The notes under the pieces are model-generated. The model saw only the letters and a program-made list of their open reading frames with translations, searched no databases and was not told the DNA's origin. Below, piece after piece: positions 32,826 to 41,066 of a stretch of DNA of 64,000 nt (position 1 is its first letter; each line of letters starts with the position of its first letter). A program made the position numbers and the translations under genes. The DNA comes from Flavobacteriales bacterium. Its GTDB lineage: Bacteria > Bacteroidota > Bacteroidia > UBA10329. The stretch is taken from assembly GCA_016124845.1 (NCBI GenBank), contig WGMW01000038.1, forward strand, positions 1-64,000, written 5' to 3'.

Positions 32826-33062
32826 ATGAGCATCAAAACGGATATTGCCTGGATAAAGGAAGAGTTGGACAAAGTTGACGACCCTGATCTGATCTCGGCT
32901 TTCAAAAGCCTGCTGAATTACCGTGAACGTCAATCCAAAATCAGTGCTTTTCGAGAAGAACGTATGGAATATGCTAAACGCTCGGAAGAAGACTTTGAGG
33001 CTGGAAGAACTTATTCTCCAAACGAAGCTCTGGAAGAACTGACCAAACGACTGAAGAAGTGA
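32826..33062 (+). CDS. Antitoxin of a RelE/ParE-type pair
   Basis: A 78-residue, mostly helical and charged protein (SIKTDIAWIKEELDKVDDPDLISAFKSLLNYRE...). It ends TYSPNEALEELTKRLKK, the usual toxin-wrapping tail of antitoxins from this group. It is followed by a toxin gene overlapping its stop by four bases (GTGA), the normal antitoxin-first order. No clear HTH is visible, so autoregulation would depend on dimer contacts. Confidence 0.7.
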   Translation: MSIKTDIAWIKEELDKVDDPDLISAFKSLLNYRERQSKISAFREERMEYAKRSEEDFEAGRTYSPNEALEELTKRLKK

Positions 33063-33364
33063 AGGTGGTCATCACCGAAACCGCGCTTACAAATCTGGAG
33101 CGTGGGCTGGAATTCATGCGTAAAAGACATCCTGAAAGTCTTTGTCTGGAAATCGGCAGAAAGGTAATTCGTTCAACATATGAACTTGCCGACAGTCCAT
33201 TCATCGGTCAGCTTGAACCAATGTTTGAAGAACTTGAGATGGAGCATAGACGCATCATTGTCGGACACTTCAAGGTTGTCTATCGTATCATCGAGAAAGC
33301 TGATACCGTCCTTGTGACCGACATTTTTGACAGCAGACAAGACCCTTCTAAGATGCAATCATAG
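33059..33364 (+). CDS. RelE/ParE-family toxin
   Basis: A 101-residue protein of the RelE/ParE toxin fold. It opens KVVITETALTNLERGLEFM and ends RIIVGHFKVVYRIIEKADTVLVTDIFDSRQDP, with the Arg-rich strand followed by DSRQDP typical of ParE/RelE proteins. Whether it cuts mRNA on ribosomes or blocks gyrase cannot be told. The start is GTG, overlapping the antitoxin stop. Confidence 0.8.
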   Translation: MKVVITETALTNLERGLEFMRKRHPESLCLEIGRKVIRSTYELADSPFIGQLEPMFEELEMEHRRIIVGHFKVVYRIIEKADTVLVTDIFDSRQDPSKMQS

Positions 33365-33369
33365 ACCCT

Positions 33370-33377
33370 TATATTTG
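33370..33377 (+). promoter_or_regulatory. -7 box TATATTTG directly before the E1 beta gene
   Basis: Exact TAnnTTTG box ending five bases before the ATG, overlapping the gap after the toxin stop. If active the message would be leaderless. Confidence 0.45.
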
Positions 33378-33382
33378 AAACC

Positions 33383-34363
33383 ATGAAAGAAGTACAGTTC
33401 AGAGAAGCGCTATGTGAAGCGATGAGTGAGGAAATGCGAAGAGACGAAAACGTGTTTCTGATGGGAGAGGAAGTGGCCGAATACAACGGTGCGTATAAGG
33501 TGAGCCAAGGCATGTTGGATGAATTCGGGGAGAAACGGGTGATTGACACACCCATTGCGGAGCTTGGTTTTGCTGGCATCGGCATCGGTGCTGCGATGAA
33601 CGGACTCCGCCCCATTGTAGAGTTCATGACGTTTAATTTTTCGCTGGTTGCGATCGATCAGGTGATCAACTCGGCTGCGAAGATTCACCAGATGAGCGGT
33701 GGGCAGTTCACTGTGCCTATCGTTTTCCGCGGACCGACAGGTTCTGCCGGGCAATTGGCAGCGCAGCACTCGCAAGCGTTTGAAAACTGGTATGCGAACT
33801 GTCCTGGGTTGAAAGTAGTGGTTCCTTCCAACCCTGCGGATGCGAAAGGGCTGCTGAAATCAGCAATCCGCGACAATGACCCTGTGATCTTTATGGAAAG
33901 CGAGCAGATGTATGGCGACAAGGGAATGATTCCCGAAGGCGAATACCTCATTCCGATCGGAAAAGCGGATGTAAAACGCAAGGGAAAGGATGTGACCATC
34001 GTTTCCTTCGGGAAAATCATGAAAGTGACACTGGCCGCAGCCGAGGAATTGGCGAAAGAAGGAATTGAAGCGGAAGTGATCGATCTGCGCACAGTAAGAC
34101 CCATTGACTATGCTACCGTTGTGGAATCTGTAAAGAAGACGAACCGCATGGTGGTGGTGGAAGAAGCGTGGCCGCTGGCCTCCATTTCATCCGAACTGAC
34201 CTATAACGTGCAGAAAGATGCTTTTGACTACATGGATGCGCCTGTGAAACGCGTGACGTGCCAGGACACACCGCTTGCCTACGCTCCTACGCTTGTGGAA
34301 GAATGGCTTCCGAATGTTGGAAGGGTTGTGGAGGCTGTGAAGGGTGTGCTTTACGTTCAGTAA
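33383..34363 (+). CDS. pdhB: Pyruvate dehydrogenase E1 component beta subunit
   Basis: A 326-residue thiamine diphosphate enzyme subunit of the 2-oxo acid dehydrogenase E1 beta group. It opens VQFREALCEAMSEEMRRDENVFLMGEEVAEYNGAYKVSQG. The Glu of the cofactor site lies in FMGEEVAEY-like context. The C-terminal transketolase domain ends TCQDTPLAYAPTLVEEWLPN. With the alpha subunit it decarboxylates pyruvate and loads the lipoyl E2. No E1 alpha or E2 gene is adjacent. Its wording is closer to pyruvate than branched-chain E1 beta, but the substrate is inferred. Confidence 0.88.
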   Translation: MKEVQFREALCEAMSEEMRRDENVFLMGEEVAEYNGAYKVSQGMLDEFGEKRVIDTPIAELGFAGIGIGAAMNGLRPIVEFMTFNFSLVAIDQVINSAAKIHQMSGGQFTVPIVFRGPTGSAGQLAAQHSQAFENWYANCPGLKVVVPSNPADAKGLLKSAIRDNDPVIFMESEQMYGDKGMIPEGEYLIPIGKADVKRKGKDVTIVSFGKIMKVTLAAAEELAKEGIEAEVIDLRTVRPIDYATVVESVKKTNRMVVVEEAWPLASISSELTYNVQKDAFDYMDAPVKRVTCQDTPLAYAPTLVEEWLPNVGRVVEAVKGVLYVQ

Positions 34364-34633
34364 CGGAAAACTCGAAATCCGAAAGGAAGAATAGCCACTG
34401 GAGACAGAATTGTTTCGCTGACGAAGGAAGCGCCTCCTTAACACGATTTTAGACCCCTCGTACCTCGGGGAATCAAAAGAAAGTGTAAGGTAGCGTGCGT
34501 TAGGGGCTGAAGCGGCATCCTTTTTTCAATCACTCGCGCTTCGTCCTTCGACCCTGCGACAGGCTCAGGGCAAGTCTTTCAGGATGACAGCTCAGCGCCC
34601 GTTCTGAAAAAAGATATAGCGGAAGACCCGACC

Positions 34634-34664
34634 CCGCACATAACGCCAAAGCGGTTATGTGCGG
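34634..34664. repeat. Strong 13-bp hairpin of the composite element
   Basis: CCGCACATAAC pairs with GTTATGTGCGG, extended by GC/GC across a single bulged G, with a CAAA loop. No T-run follows on either strand, so it is probably not a simple terminator. It is framed by GACCCGACC and GGAACGCCC, words of a dispersed element. Confidence 0.55.
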
Positions 34665-34743
34665 AGGAACGCCCAAATAACCAGACCTCTACCCTGTTCA
34701 TTCTCAAACAAATAGCTTCACTTTTGCTTAACGAGAATGAGGT

Positions 34744-34773
34744 TTGCATTAAATGATGTTTCTCATACCTTTG
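34744..34773 (+). promoter_or_regulatory. Promoter of the membrane pyrophosphatase gene
   Basis: TTG at 34744, 19 bases, then TACCTTTG at 34766, an exact match to the Bacteroidota consensus. A leader of about 45 bases precedes the ATG. Confidence 0.78.
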
Positions 34774-34823
34774 CGCGCTTCAAAAAAGAGGTTAAAAACA
34801 ACTAAGACAACCAATATCTAATC

Positions 34824-37190
34824 ATGGACAAGATCATTTACATCCTTCCATTGTTCGGAGTGCTTTCGCTCCTTTATGTTGCATGGAAAAGTGCTTGGGT
34901 AAGCAAGCAACCTGTCGGTAACGACAAGATGGCGCGTATCGCTGATAACATCTCGAAAGGTGCTATGGCGTTCTTGAGCGCTGAATACAAGATCCTTGCA
35001 ATTTTCGTAGTGGCGGTAGCTGGCCTTCTTGCTTTTAAAGGCGCTGGTGAGGCTGAATCGAGCCCACTTGTGGCGCTTTCGTTTGTTGTTGGTGCGATCT
35101 GCTCTGCCCTTGCGGGTTACTTGGGTATGAAAGTGGCCACAAAGGCAAACGTCCGTACAACCAATGCTGCACAAACTTCGCTTGGAAAGGCACTTGAAGT
35201 TGCCTTCGGTGGTGGTTCGGTTATGGGAATGGGTGTTGTAGGCTTGGGTGTTCTCGGTCTGAGCAGCCTTTTCCTTCTCTATTCTGAAGTTATCGGTGCT
35301 GATTGGGACATCACGAAAGTGCTGAACGTGTTGGCAGGCTTCTCTTTGGGAGCTTCTTCTATCGCGCTTTTTGCACGTGTTGGTGGTGGTATCTATACGA
35401 AAGCTGCTGACGTTGGTGCTGACCTTGTAGGAAAGGTTGAGGCCGGTATTCCTGAGGATCACCCACTGAACCCAGCTACCATTGCAGATAACGTTGGTGA
35501 CAACGTTGGTGACGTGGCAGGTATGGGTGCTGACCTTTTCGAGTCTTATGTTGGTTCCATTATCGGTACCATGGTTTTGGGCGCGGCTTTCGTTACGCTT
35601 CCAGAATTTGCTTCACAGTTTGATGGTTTGGGAGCTGTATTGCTTCCATTGGTGTTGGCTGCAGCCGGTATCGTCATGTCTATCGTTGGTACCTTCTTCG
35701 TGAAAGTAAAAGAAGGCGGCAGCCCTCACACCGCTTTGAACATCGGTGAATTCGGTTCTGCCGGGGTTATGGTTGTTGCTTCTTACTTCATCATCGTGGC
35801 GTTCCTTCCAGAAAGCTGGATCATTGGAGACAAGACCTTTACTGCCAACGGTGTGTTCTTCGCAACATTGGCCGGCCTGATCGCAGGTTTGGGCATCGGT
35901 AAGATCACCGAGTACTACACAGGTACAGATACGCCTCCTGTAACCTCTATTGTCCGTCAGTCTCTGACAGGTTCTGCAACCAACATCATTGCTGGTTTGG
36001 GAGTAGGTATGATGAGTACTGCGATTCCTGTTCTTTTGATCGCTGCTGCTATTCTTATTGCATTTCACTTTGCAGGATTGTACGGTATTGCCATTGCTGC
36101 GGTAGGTATGCTTGCAAATACGGGTATTCAGTTGGCGGTGGATGCTTACGGTCCTATCTCTGACAACGCTGGTGGTATTGCTGAAATGGCTGAACTTCCG
36201 AAAGAAGTACGTAAGCGTACAGATAAATTGGATGCAGTAGGTAATACAACTGCCGCCATCGGTAAAGGATTCGCCATTGGTTCTGCTGCGTTGACCGCGC
36301 TTGCCTTGTTTGCAGCATTCATGCAGCAGGCCAATGTGAGCATGATCAATATTGCTGAGCCGCGTGTAATGGCCGGACTTCTTGTAGGTGCGATGCTTCC
36401 ATTCGTGTTCTCTGCCATGAGCATGAATGCGGTTGGACGTGCTGCCATGTCGATGATCGAGGAAGTAAGACGTCAGTTTGCTGATATTCCTGCATTGAAG
36501 GATGCGCTTGAAGTATTGAAGCGTAACGAAGGCAAAGATTCTACCGAGTGGAGTGCTGAGGACAAGGCGATCTTTGAAGCTGCTGACGGTGTTGCTGAGT
36601 ATGACAAATGTGTTGAGATCTCTACAAAGGCTTCTATCAAGGAAATGGTTGTTCCGGGTCTGATGGCGGTGATCGTTCCTGTGGTTGTTGGCTTTGCAGG
36701 TGGTCCTGAAATGCTTGGAGGTCTTCTTGCAGGTGTAACTTCTGCGGGTGTATTGATGGCCATCTTCCAATCGAATGCCGGTGGTGCTTGGGACAACGCC
36801 AAGAAGATGTTTGAAGAAGGTGTTGACATCAACGGAGAGAGGTACTACAAAGGTTCTGAGCCACACAAGGCTGCCGTTGTCGGTGATACGGTTGGTGACC
36901 CATTCAAAGACACTTCCGGTCCTTCATTGAACATCCTTCTGAAGTTGATGAGTGTGGTTGCGTTGGTGATCGCTCCATCTATCGCGTTGGATCTTCCTGC
37001 TGCTGATGATACAGCCATGGCCAATGCCGCTGTTGTTGAAACTGTTGTAGAGACCACTACTACCGAAGATGGTACTGAGGTAACTACAACCACCACTACT
37101 GAAACCGTAACTGATGAGAACGGAAACGTGATCGAGGAAGAGGTTATGGAAGTTGTGGAAGAAGGAGCTGAAGGAGGAAAGACCGAATAA
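34824..37190 (+). CDS. hppA: Ion-translocating membrane pyrophosphatase with Thr/Glu tail
   Basis: A 788-residue polytopic protein of the membrane-bound pyrophosphatase family. Its diphosphate motifs are intact: [16 protein letters not shown] near residue 195, [21 protein letters not shown] near residue 222, and [15 protein letters not shown] near residue 690. The segment [19 protein letters not shown] has Ala where K+-independent enzymes have Lys, so a K+-dependent (H+ or Na+) pump is inferred. Residues about 735-788 form an extra tail rich in Thr, Val and Glu, beyond the usual end. It follows its own promoter and ends at a strong terminator. Confidence 0.92.
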   Translation: MDKIIYILPLFGVLSLLYVAWKSAWVSKQPVGNDKMARIADNISKGAMAFLSAEYKILAIFVVAVAGLLAFKGAGEAESSPLVALSFVVGAICSALAGYLGMKVATKANVRTTNAAQTSLGKALEVAFGGGSVMGMGVVGLGVLGLSSLFLLYSEVIGADWDITKVLNVLAGFSLGASSIALFARVGGGIYTKAADVGADLVGKVEAGIPEDHPLNPATIADNVGDNVGDVAGMGADLFESYVGSIIGTMVLGAAFVTLPEFASQFDGLGAVLLPLVLAAAGIVMSIVGTFFVKVKEGGSPHTALNIGEFGSAGVMVVASYFIIVAFLPESWIIGDKTFTANGVFFATLAGLIAGLGIGKITEYYTGTDTPPVTSIVRQSLTGSATNIIAGLGVGMMSTAIPVLLIAAAILIAFHFAGLYGIAIAAVGMLANTGIQLAVDAYGPISDNAGGIAEMAELPKEVRKRTDKLDAVGNTTAAIGKGFAIGSAALTALALFAAFMQQANVSMINIAEPRVMAGLLVGAMLPFVFSAMSMNAVGRAAMSMIEEVRRQFADIPALKDALEVLKRNEGKDSTEWSAEDKAIFEAADGVAEYDKCVEISTKASIKEMVVPGLMAVIVPVVVGFAGGPEMLGGLLAGVTSAGVLMAIFQSNAGGAWDNAKKMFEEGVDINGERYYKGSEPHKAAVVGDTVGDPFKDTSGPSLNILLKLMSVVALVIAPSIALDLPAADDTAMANAAVVETVVETTTTEDGTEVTTTTTTETVTDENGNVIEEEVMEVVEEGAEGGKTE

Positions 37191-37232
37191 GTGCTGAGGC
37201 GCATGCTATGCGTCTCTACTGATGATATTGAA

Positions 37233-37264
37233 AATCCCCGACCAATGCTGGTCGGGGATTTTTT
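37233..37264 (+). terminator. Terminator after the pyrophosphatase gene
   Basis: AATCCCCGACCA pairs with TGGTCGGGGATT (12 bp, loop ATGC) and is followed by a T-run. It lies 42 bases after the stop. Confidence 0.9.
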
Positions 37265-37269
37265 ATTGC

Positions 37270-37500
37270 CTGTTGTTTTGAGAACAGCGGCCTTTGCGAG
37301 CCGAGAATGTGCCTTTGATAAACGCCAAACCGCCCTTTCTTAACGATACGCTGTCTTTGAAAACAGGAAAGACGCCCACAATAAACAAGGAACATCCAAA
37401 GTTTATGGAAGAGCAGCCTTTGGGAAGAGAAAAGCCGCCCTTGATTCTCCGAAAGCATCCATTGCGTAGCGGATAGCGGCTGTTTCCTGTCTGGAAGCGC
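37270..37500. repeat. Degenerate tandem array with an exact 21-bp period
   Basis: Eleven consecutive 21-base units fill the space between the terminator and the next gene, with no insertions or deletions between units. The rough consensus is CCTTTGNNAANCGGAAAGCCG. Position 1 is C in 10 of 11 units, position 17 is A in 10 of 11, positions 4 and 5 are T in 9 of 11, and position 19 is C in 9 of 11. A weak frame of 7-residue steps (37294-37476) exists on the plus strand, opening PLxxxKP-like, but it begins at TTG. No spacers, so not CRISPR. Twenty-one bases is two helical turns, so the units lie on one face of the DNA. Confidence 0.75.
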
Positions 37501-37518
37501 GTGTTTATTTAAACCAAG

Positions 37519-38205
37519 ATGGCCATGTTGAGACTGGACCTTGCATCAATTGCCCGACAGACGGGGCTGAAAAGCGTGGCGGTGTTTCTGCGCGGAAAGG
37601 GGTTTTCGGAAAAACAGACGCGGACGCTTTCGAAGCCGACAACTGCGCAATTGATACGGGACAGGACGCTACAGCGGCTGTGCGAGGCGTTCGTGTGCAC
37701 TCCGAACGACCTGTTCCGGTGGCATGGCGACCGGGAAAGTCATCTGCTTGGGCTGAATATGGTTTCGAGCGTCCCAGCTGCCTCGTCACTTGGTGAGTTG
37801 AGCCAGGAAAAGGTGGAGTTGCTTTTGGCAGAGGTTGAGAAGTTGAGCATTGAACCCCGAACGGATGAGCCGATGCCCGAAGGAAGACTCTTTTTGAACG
37901 TGAAGCGGATGGTGGAGCAGCGGCAGGCGCGCTCGGAGGTGAAGTTTCTGCAAATGAAGGGCTTTACGGAATCGGAAGCACGGAAGCTGCTTGACCCTGA
38001 GAGGAAGGCGGTGAAGATGAGCATGCTTACACGGCTGTGCAACGCCTTTATGTGCCTGCCGAACGACCTTTACGACTGGGAGGGCTCGGAGGAGCATCCT
38101 CTGAACGCGCTACGGAAGGAGCCTGCCGTTGACCTGAATGCGCTGTTGCTACGACTGCCGCCTGATGAGGTGCGGAGGATATTGGAGAAGTTGGGGAGGA
38201 TTTGA
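37519..38205 (+). CDS. Protein with two duplicated HTH-like domains
   Basis: A 228-residue protein made of two homologous copies of about 67 residues (4-70 and 124-190), joined by an acidic linker. Copy 1 ends LQRLCEAFVCTPNDLFRWHG and copy 2 LTRLCNAFMCLPNDLYDWEG; both carry VxFLxxKGFxExxxRxL near the start. This C-x-PNDL ending resembles the last helix of Cro/C1-type (HTH_26-like) DNA-binding domains, so DNA binding is likely. The C terminus adds a helix (RLPPDEVRRILEKLGRI). The start is the ATG 18 bases after the 21-bp array; a second ATG lies two codons on. Role unknown. Confidence 0.65.
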   Translation: MAMLRLDLASIARQTGLKSVAVFLRGKGFSEKQTRTLSKPTTAQLIRDRTLQRLCEAFVCTPNDLFRWHGDRESHLLGLNMVSSVPAASSLGELSQEKVELLLAEVEKLSIEPRTDEPMPEGRLFLNVKRMVEQRQARSEVKFLQMKGFTESEARKLLDPERKAVKMSMLTRLCNAFMCLPNDLYDWEGSEEHPLNALRKEPAVDLNALLLRLPPDEVRRILEKLGRI

Positions 38206-38308
38206 ACGTAACTGAAGTCTGAAAAATCAAGCATGAGTTATTGTTCATGATGATCTGCAATAAATGATGCCGACCATCCGTTATCCAAACCATTTTGCAT
38301 ACGATACC

Positions 38309-38521
38309 ATGAAAAATTCTTATTTCCTACCGCTGATCATCACCTCATTCATCTTAGGTCTTACGATCATCTCCTGTAAGAAAGATTGCTTTGACCAAGC
38401 ATTGTATGATGCATCCAAAAACCAAGGATGCACCACGGATTGCCCAGGGGTGACGGGCTGCGATGGCAAAACCTATTGCAACGAGTGCGAAGCAAACCGC
38501 CACGGCATCCGCGTGGAATAA
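38309..38521 (+). CDS. Small Kazal-type lipoprotein
   Basis: A 70-residue protein with a lipoprotein signal peptide (hydrophobic core ending LTIISC). A short cysteine-rich domain, CTTDCPGVTGCDGKTYCNEC, resembles the core of Kazal serine protease inhibitors (CxxxxPVCGxDGxTYxNxC), although shortened and ending EANRHGIRVE. Surface-anchored inhibitor or structural module are both possible. The ATG at 38309 begins the signal peptide. A subtilase gene lies 14 kb away, with no evidence of a link. Confidence 0.7.
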   Translation: MKNSYFLPLIITSFILGLTIISCKKDCFDQALYDASKNQGCTTDCPGVTGCDGKTYCNECEANRHGIRVE

Positions 38522-38542
38522 TCATATTTATCTACCCGAACT

Positions 38543-38569
38543 AAAAAAGCCCCGTTGACCAAACGGGGC
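38543..38569 (-). terminator. Terminator of the candidate RNA
   Basis: On the minus strand GCCCCGTT pairs with AACGGGGC (8 bp, 5-base loop) and is followed by T6. Confidence 0.8.
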
Positions 38570-38686
38570 CACGTCTTCACAGGTAACCTATGTGACACCC
38601 TATTGCCACACCTGTGTTCCAAATGACAACTTCTCCGAATCACCATGGATGAATCCGGAGTTAACAGTTCCTCACCAGAATGACGT
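38543..38686 (-). ncRNA. Candidate small structured RNA of ~144 nt
   Basis: A promoter (38692-38722) and an intrinsic terminator (38543-38569) frame about 144 bases without a reading frame. The predicted RNA has a 9-bp hairpin CTCCGGATT/GATTCGGAG (with G-U pairs) around CATCCATGGT. It also has a hairpin CACAGGT/ACCTGTG with an inner TGTGG/TCACA stem, and ACGTC/GACGT pairing near the ends. It is not a tRNA, tmRNA or SRP RNA as far as I can see. A 6S-like or phylum-specific RNA is possible but not established. Confidence 0.5.
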
Positions 38687-38691
38687 TGAAC

Positions 38692-38722
38692 CGAAGGTAC
38701 GAAACCTTCAACATCATGTCAA
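38692..38722 (-). promoter_or_regulatory. Promoter of the candidate RNA
   Basis: Minus-strand TTG, 20 bases, then TACCTTCG (one mismatch to TAnnTTTG). It lies just upstream of the predicted RNA start. Confidence 0.5.
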
Positions 38723-38837
38723 TGGAACATGCATTAATTTTCAGTTCTGCAATGAGGAAAATTGAGGTGTTGATGGCACTCTGCAATCCGGTTCAATTCA
38801 AAATAAACCGTTTCTGAAAAAGCAAGAAGTTCAGAGA

Positions 38838-38854
38838 AATATCGACAAACGACA
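38838..38854 (+). promoter_or_regulatory. 17-bp element upstream of phosphatase gene 1
   Basis: AATATCGACAAACGACA, 71 bases before the ATG, followed by TTAAG (38864) and GTAAC (38876). The same 17 bases and both later words occur before the second phosphatase gene at 41067. Confidence 0.5.
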
Positions 38855-38908
38855 CAACTATTCTTAAGATTCAAGGTAACAAGTTGTTAACCGATAGAGG
38901 CTTGCTCC

Positions 38909-40903
38909 ATGAAAGGATCTTTACGAATACTGTTGCTTGAAGACTCGCACTCGGATGCTCAACTGATCCGTGATGTTCTTAAGAACAGTGACCTGGCCTT
39001 CAACCTGAACCACGTTGATTGTAAGAAGGAATATGAGCTGGCCCTTCAGAATCCTTGGGATGTCATACTCTGCGATTATTCCCTGCCAGGGTACGATGCA
39101 TTGGGTGCATTCCGGAAGCTGGTCACACGTGGCCTTGGTGGGAAAATCCCATTCATAGTGATCACGGGGACGCTGACCGACAATACAGCGAATGAAATGC
39201 TGGACATTGGCATCGATGATTATCTACTGAAGGACCGACTCGCAAGGCTTCCTCATGCGATCCACAAACAGTTGCAGCAACGGGAAACGGATGCACAACT
39301 GGATGCTCAGGAAAAGGTATCCAATATGACGACCGAACGGTACCAAACGATCACTGATCATTCAGATGACCTTATCACCGTTGTTGACGCCCTCGGAACC
39401 TATGTCTTCGTATCAAAGACCAGTGAACGGATGTTGGGATTCCGTCCCGATGAACTGCTTGGTCGGTCAGGATATGAACTGATCCCTGAATCCGATCTGG
39501 AGTATGTGAGCAGAAAGCATCAGGCCATGCTCCGCTCAAAGGAAACCATTGTGGTCGGTCACGGCATACTCCGAAAAGATGGGTCGGTCATTGATGTCGA
39601 ATCCTCAGCAAGTCCGGTCATAGACAAAGAGACCGGAGTATTGAAGGAGATCATTGTCATTGCCCGAGACGTATCTGAACGAAACAAGGAACGCAAAAGG
39701 CTTGATAGGATCAGACGTCTCTTTGCGGAGGCTCAGCACATGGCCAATTTCGGTAACTGGAACTATGATGTCTCTTCCTACGCGCTTTACTGGTCCGATT
39801 CGCTCCGTGATATCTGCGGTGTACCGAGGGACGTGAAAGCGGACTTTGACCTCTTCAAGTCCATCATTCACCCTGATGATAGAGAACACATGCTTCAAGG
39901 TATGGAGAAGGTGCAGAATGAGGGGACTGATATGGAGTCACTGTTCAAAATAATTCGTCCTGATGGAACGGAGCGGATACTGAGGTCGAAAACCCATGCA
40001 GAAACTGACATGGACGGAAAGCCCTCACGTCTGTATGGGGTGATACAGGACGTGACCGATGTCAAGCGGGCCCAATATGAACTGAAGAGAACATTAGGCG
40101 AGCTAGAACAACGTGTTGATGAACGGACCGCTTCACTCGCACAGAAAAATCAGGAAATCACGGACAGCATCCGATATGCTGAGCGTCTGGTCAGATCTGT
40201 TCAACCTGACGAACGGCTCTTTGAACGTCACTTTCAGGAACATTTCATTTTTAACCGCCCGCTGAACATCATTGGAGGAGACTTCTACTGGTTGCATAAA
40301 TCAAGAAAACAGATCATGCTCGCATGCGCTGACTGTACAGGCCATGGAGTACCTGGTGCATTCATGAGTCTTTTAGGTTCTGACCTACTCAACCATATTG
40401 TGGTGAATCAGGAATGGCGACACCCATCACTTGTGTTGGAACTTTTGGACACAGAACTTGAGAACCGATTCAAGAACGGTACCGAATTGGTAAATGACGG
40501 CATGGATGTGGCATTCTGCACTATTGACACGAAGGAGAACAGGCTTCAATTCTCAGGGGCGATGAACCCAGTTGTCATTGTAGGCAAACAAGGGGTACGG
40601 GTTCTAAAAGGAAGCAGGTATTCTCTGGGTGCATATATCAGTTCGGCCAGTAAGAGTTTTGAGACGCATGAGGTCGAATTTGAGAAAGGAGATATGCTAT
40701 ACCTCTTTTCCGATGGGTTTCAGGATCAGTTCGGTGGTCCGAATGACAAACGGTTCATGGTGAAACAGCTAAAAGAACTGTTTGAGCAGATACATCAATT
40801 GCCTACAGAAGAGCAATTGGATGCTGTGACCCGCTCCTTTGAATCATGGAAAGGAGATAATGAACAGATCGATGATGTGCTTGTAATGGGAGTTCGCCTG
40901 TAA
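38909..40903 (+). CDS. Receiver-PAS-PAS-PP2C (SpoIIE-type) phosphatase 1
   Basis: A 664-residue cytoplasmic signalling protein. The receiver domain spans residues 1-125 with phosphorylatable Asp56 (CDYSLPG) and the late Lys in DDYLLKD. PAS domains lie at about 150-265 and 275-390, followed by a coiled coil (EQRVDERTASLAQKNQEI) and a SpoIIE-type PP2C domain. Its metal motifs are GGDFYW, ADCTGHGVPGAF and SDGFQDQFGG, ending QIDDVLVMG. Such proteins dephosphorylate Ser/Thr partner proteins in switches such as RsbU and SiaA. It shares its upstream element with the next gene. Confidence 0.88.
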   Translation: MKGSLRILLLEDSHSDAQLIRDVLKNSDLAFNLNHVDCKKEYELALQNPWDVILCDYSLPGYDALGAFRKLVTRGLGGKIPFIVITGTLTDNTANEMLDIGIDDYLLKDRLARLPHAIHKQLQQRETDAQLDAQEKVSNMTTERYQTITDHSDDLITVVDALGTYVFVSKTSERMLGFRPDELLGRSGYELIPESDLEYVSRKHQAMLRSKETIVVGHGILRKDGSVIDVESSASPVIDKETGVLKEIIVIARDVSERNKERKRLDRIRRLFAEAQHMANFGNWNYDVSSYALYWSDSLRDICGVPRDVKADFDLFKSIIHPDDREHMLQGMEKVQNEGTDMESLFKIIRPDGTERILRSKTHAETDMDGKPSRLYGVIQDVTDVKRAQYELKRTLGELEQRVDERTASLAQKNQEITDSIRYAERLVRSVQPDERLFERHFQEHFIFNRPLNIIGGDFYWLHKSRKQIMLACADCTGHGVPGAFMSLLGSDLLNHIVVNQEWRHPSLVLELLDTELENRFKNGTELVNDGMDVAFCTIDTKENRLQFSGAMNPVVIVGKQGVRVLKGSRYSLGAYISSASKSFETHEVEFEKGDMLYLFSDGFQDQFGGPNDKRFMVKQLKELFEQIHQLPTEEQLDAVTRSFESWKGDNEQIDDVLVMGVRL

Positions 40904-41066
40904 AGCCCGTCACGGGAGGCGTTGATCTCATCGGGTTTTCCATTTGATTCCGACAATGGAATCGCACTCTTATGCCAAATATTTTTCTAAACAATAATCT
41001 ATCGTAAAGTATCGAAATGTCATATATAAAGTGAAAACCAGGAATAAGGAATAACAAAATCAACCG

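Larger units (their letters stand above)
34364..34823. other. 460-bp intergenic region with composite repeat and hppA promoter
   Basis: No gene was found. The left part (34487-34680) is a composite element with outer arms CTTTTTTC (34520) and GAAAAAAG (34606), a TTCGACCCTGCGACAGGCTCAGGG core, and a strong 13-bp hairpin (34634-34664; CCGCACATAAC arm, CAAA loop, one bulged G). The right end holds the hppA promoter. Confidence 0.6.
38522..38908. other. 387-bp gap holding a candidate RNA and a shared upstream element
   Basis: No protein gene was seen. Left part: a predicted minus-strand RNA (38543-38686) with promoter. Right part: AT-rich sequence with the 17-bp element AATATCGACAAACGACA at 38838-38854, also found upstream of the next phosphatase gene. 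Confidence 0.6.

Noticed and set aside
34634-34664. Integron attC site
   Set aside because: The strong hairpin lacks the R' and R'' core sites (GTTRRRY), no integrase is near, and the flanks match a dispersed repeat.
35613-36866. Long minus-strand frame inside the pyrophosphatase gene
   Set aside because: Shadow of the coding strand; the plus-strand product matches a known family through its full length.
37294-37476. 60-residue frame across the 21-bp array
   Set aside because: Starts at TTG, has only a loose 7-residue pattern and stops inside the array. The array itself explains it, though coding cannot be ruled out.
37270-37500. CRISPR array
   Set aside because: Units are contiguous 21-mers with no unique spacers, and no cas gene is in the window.
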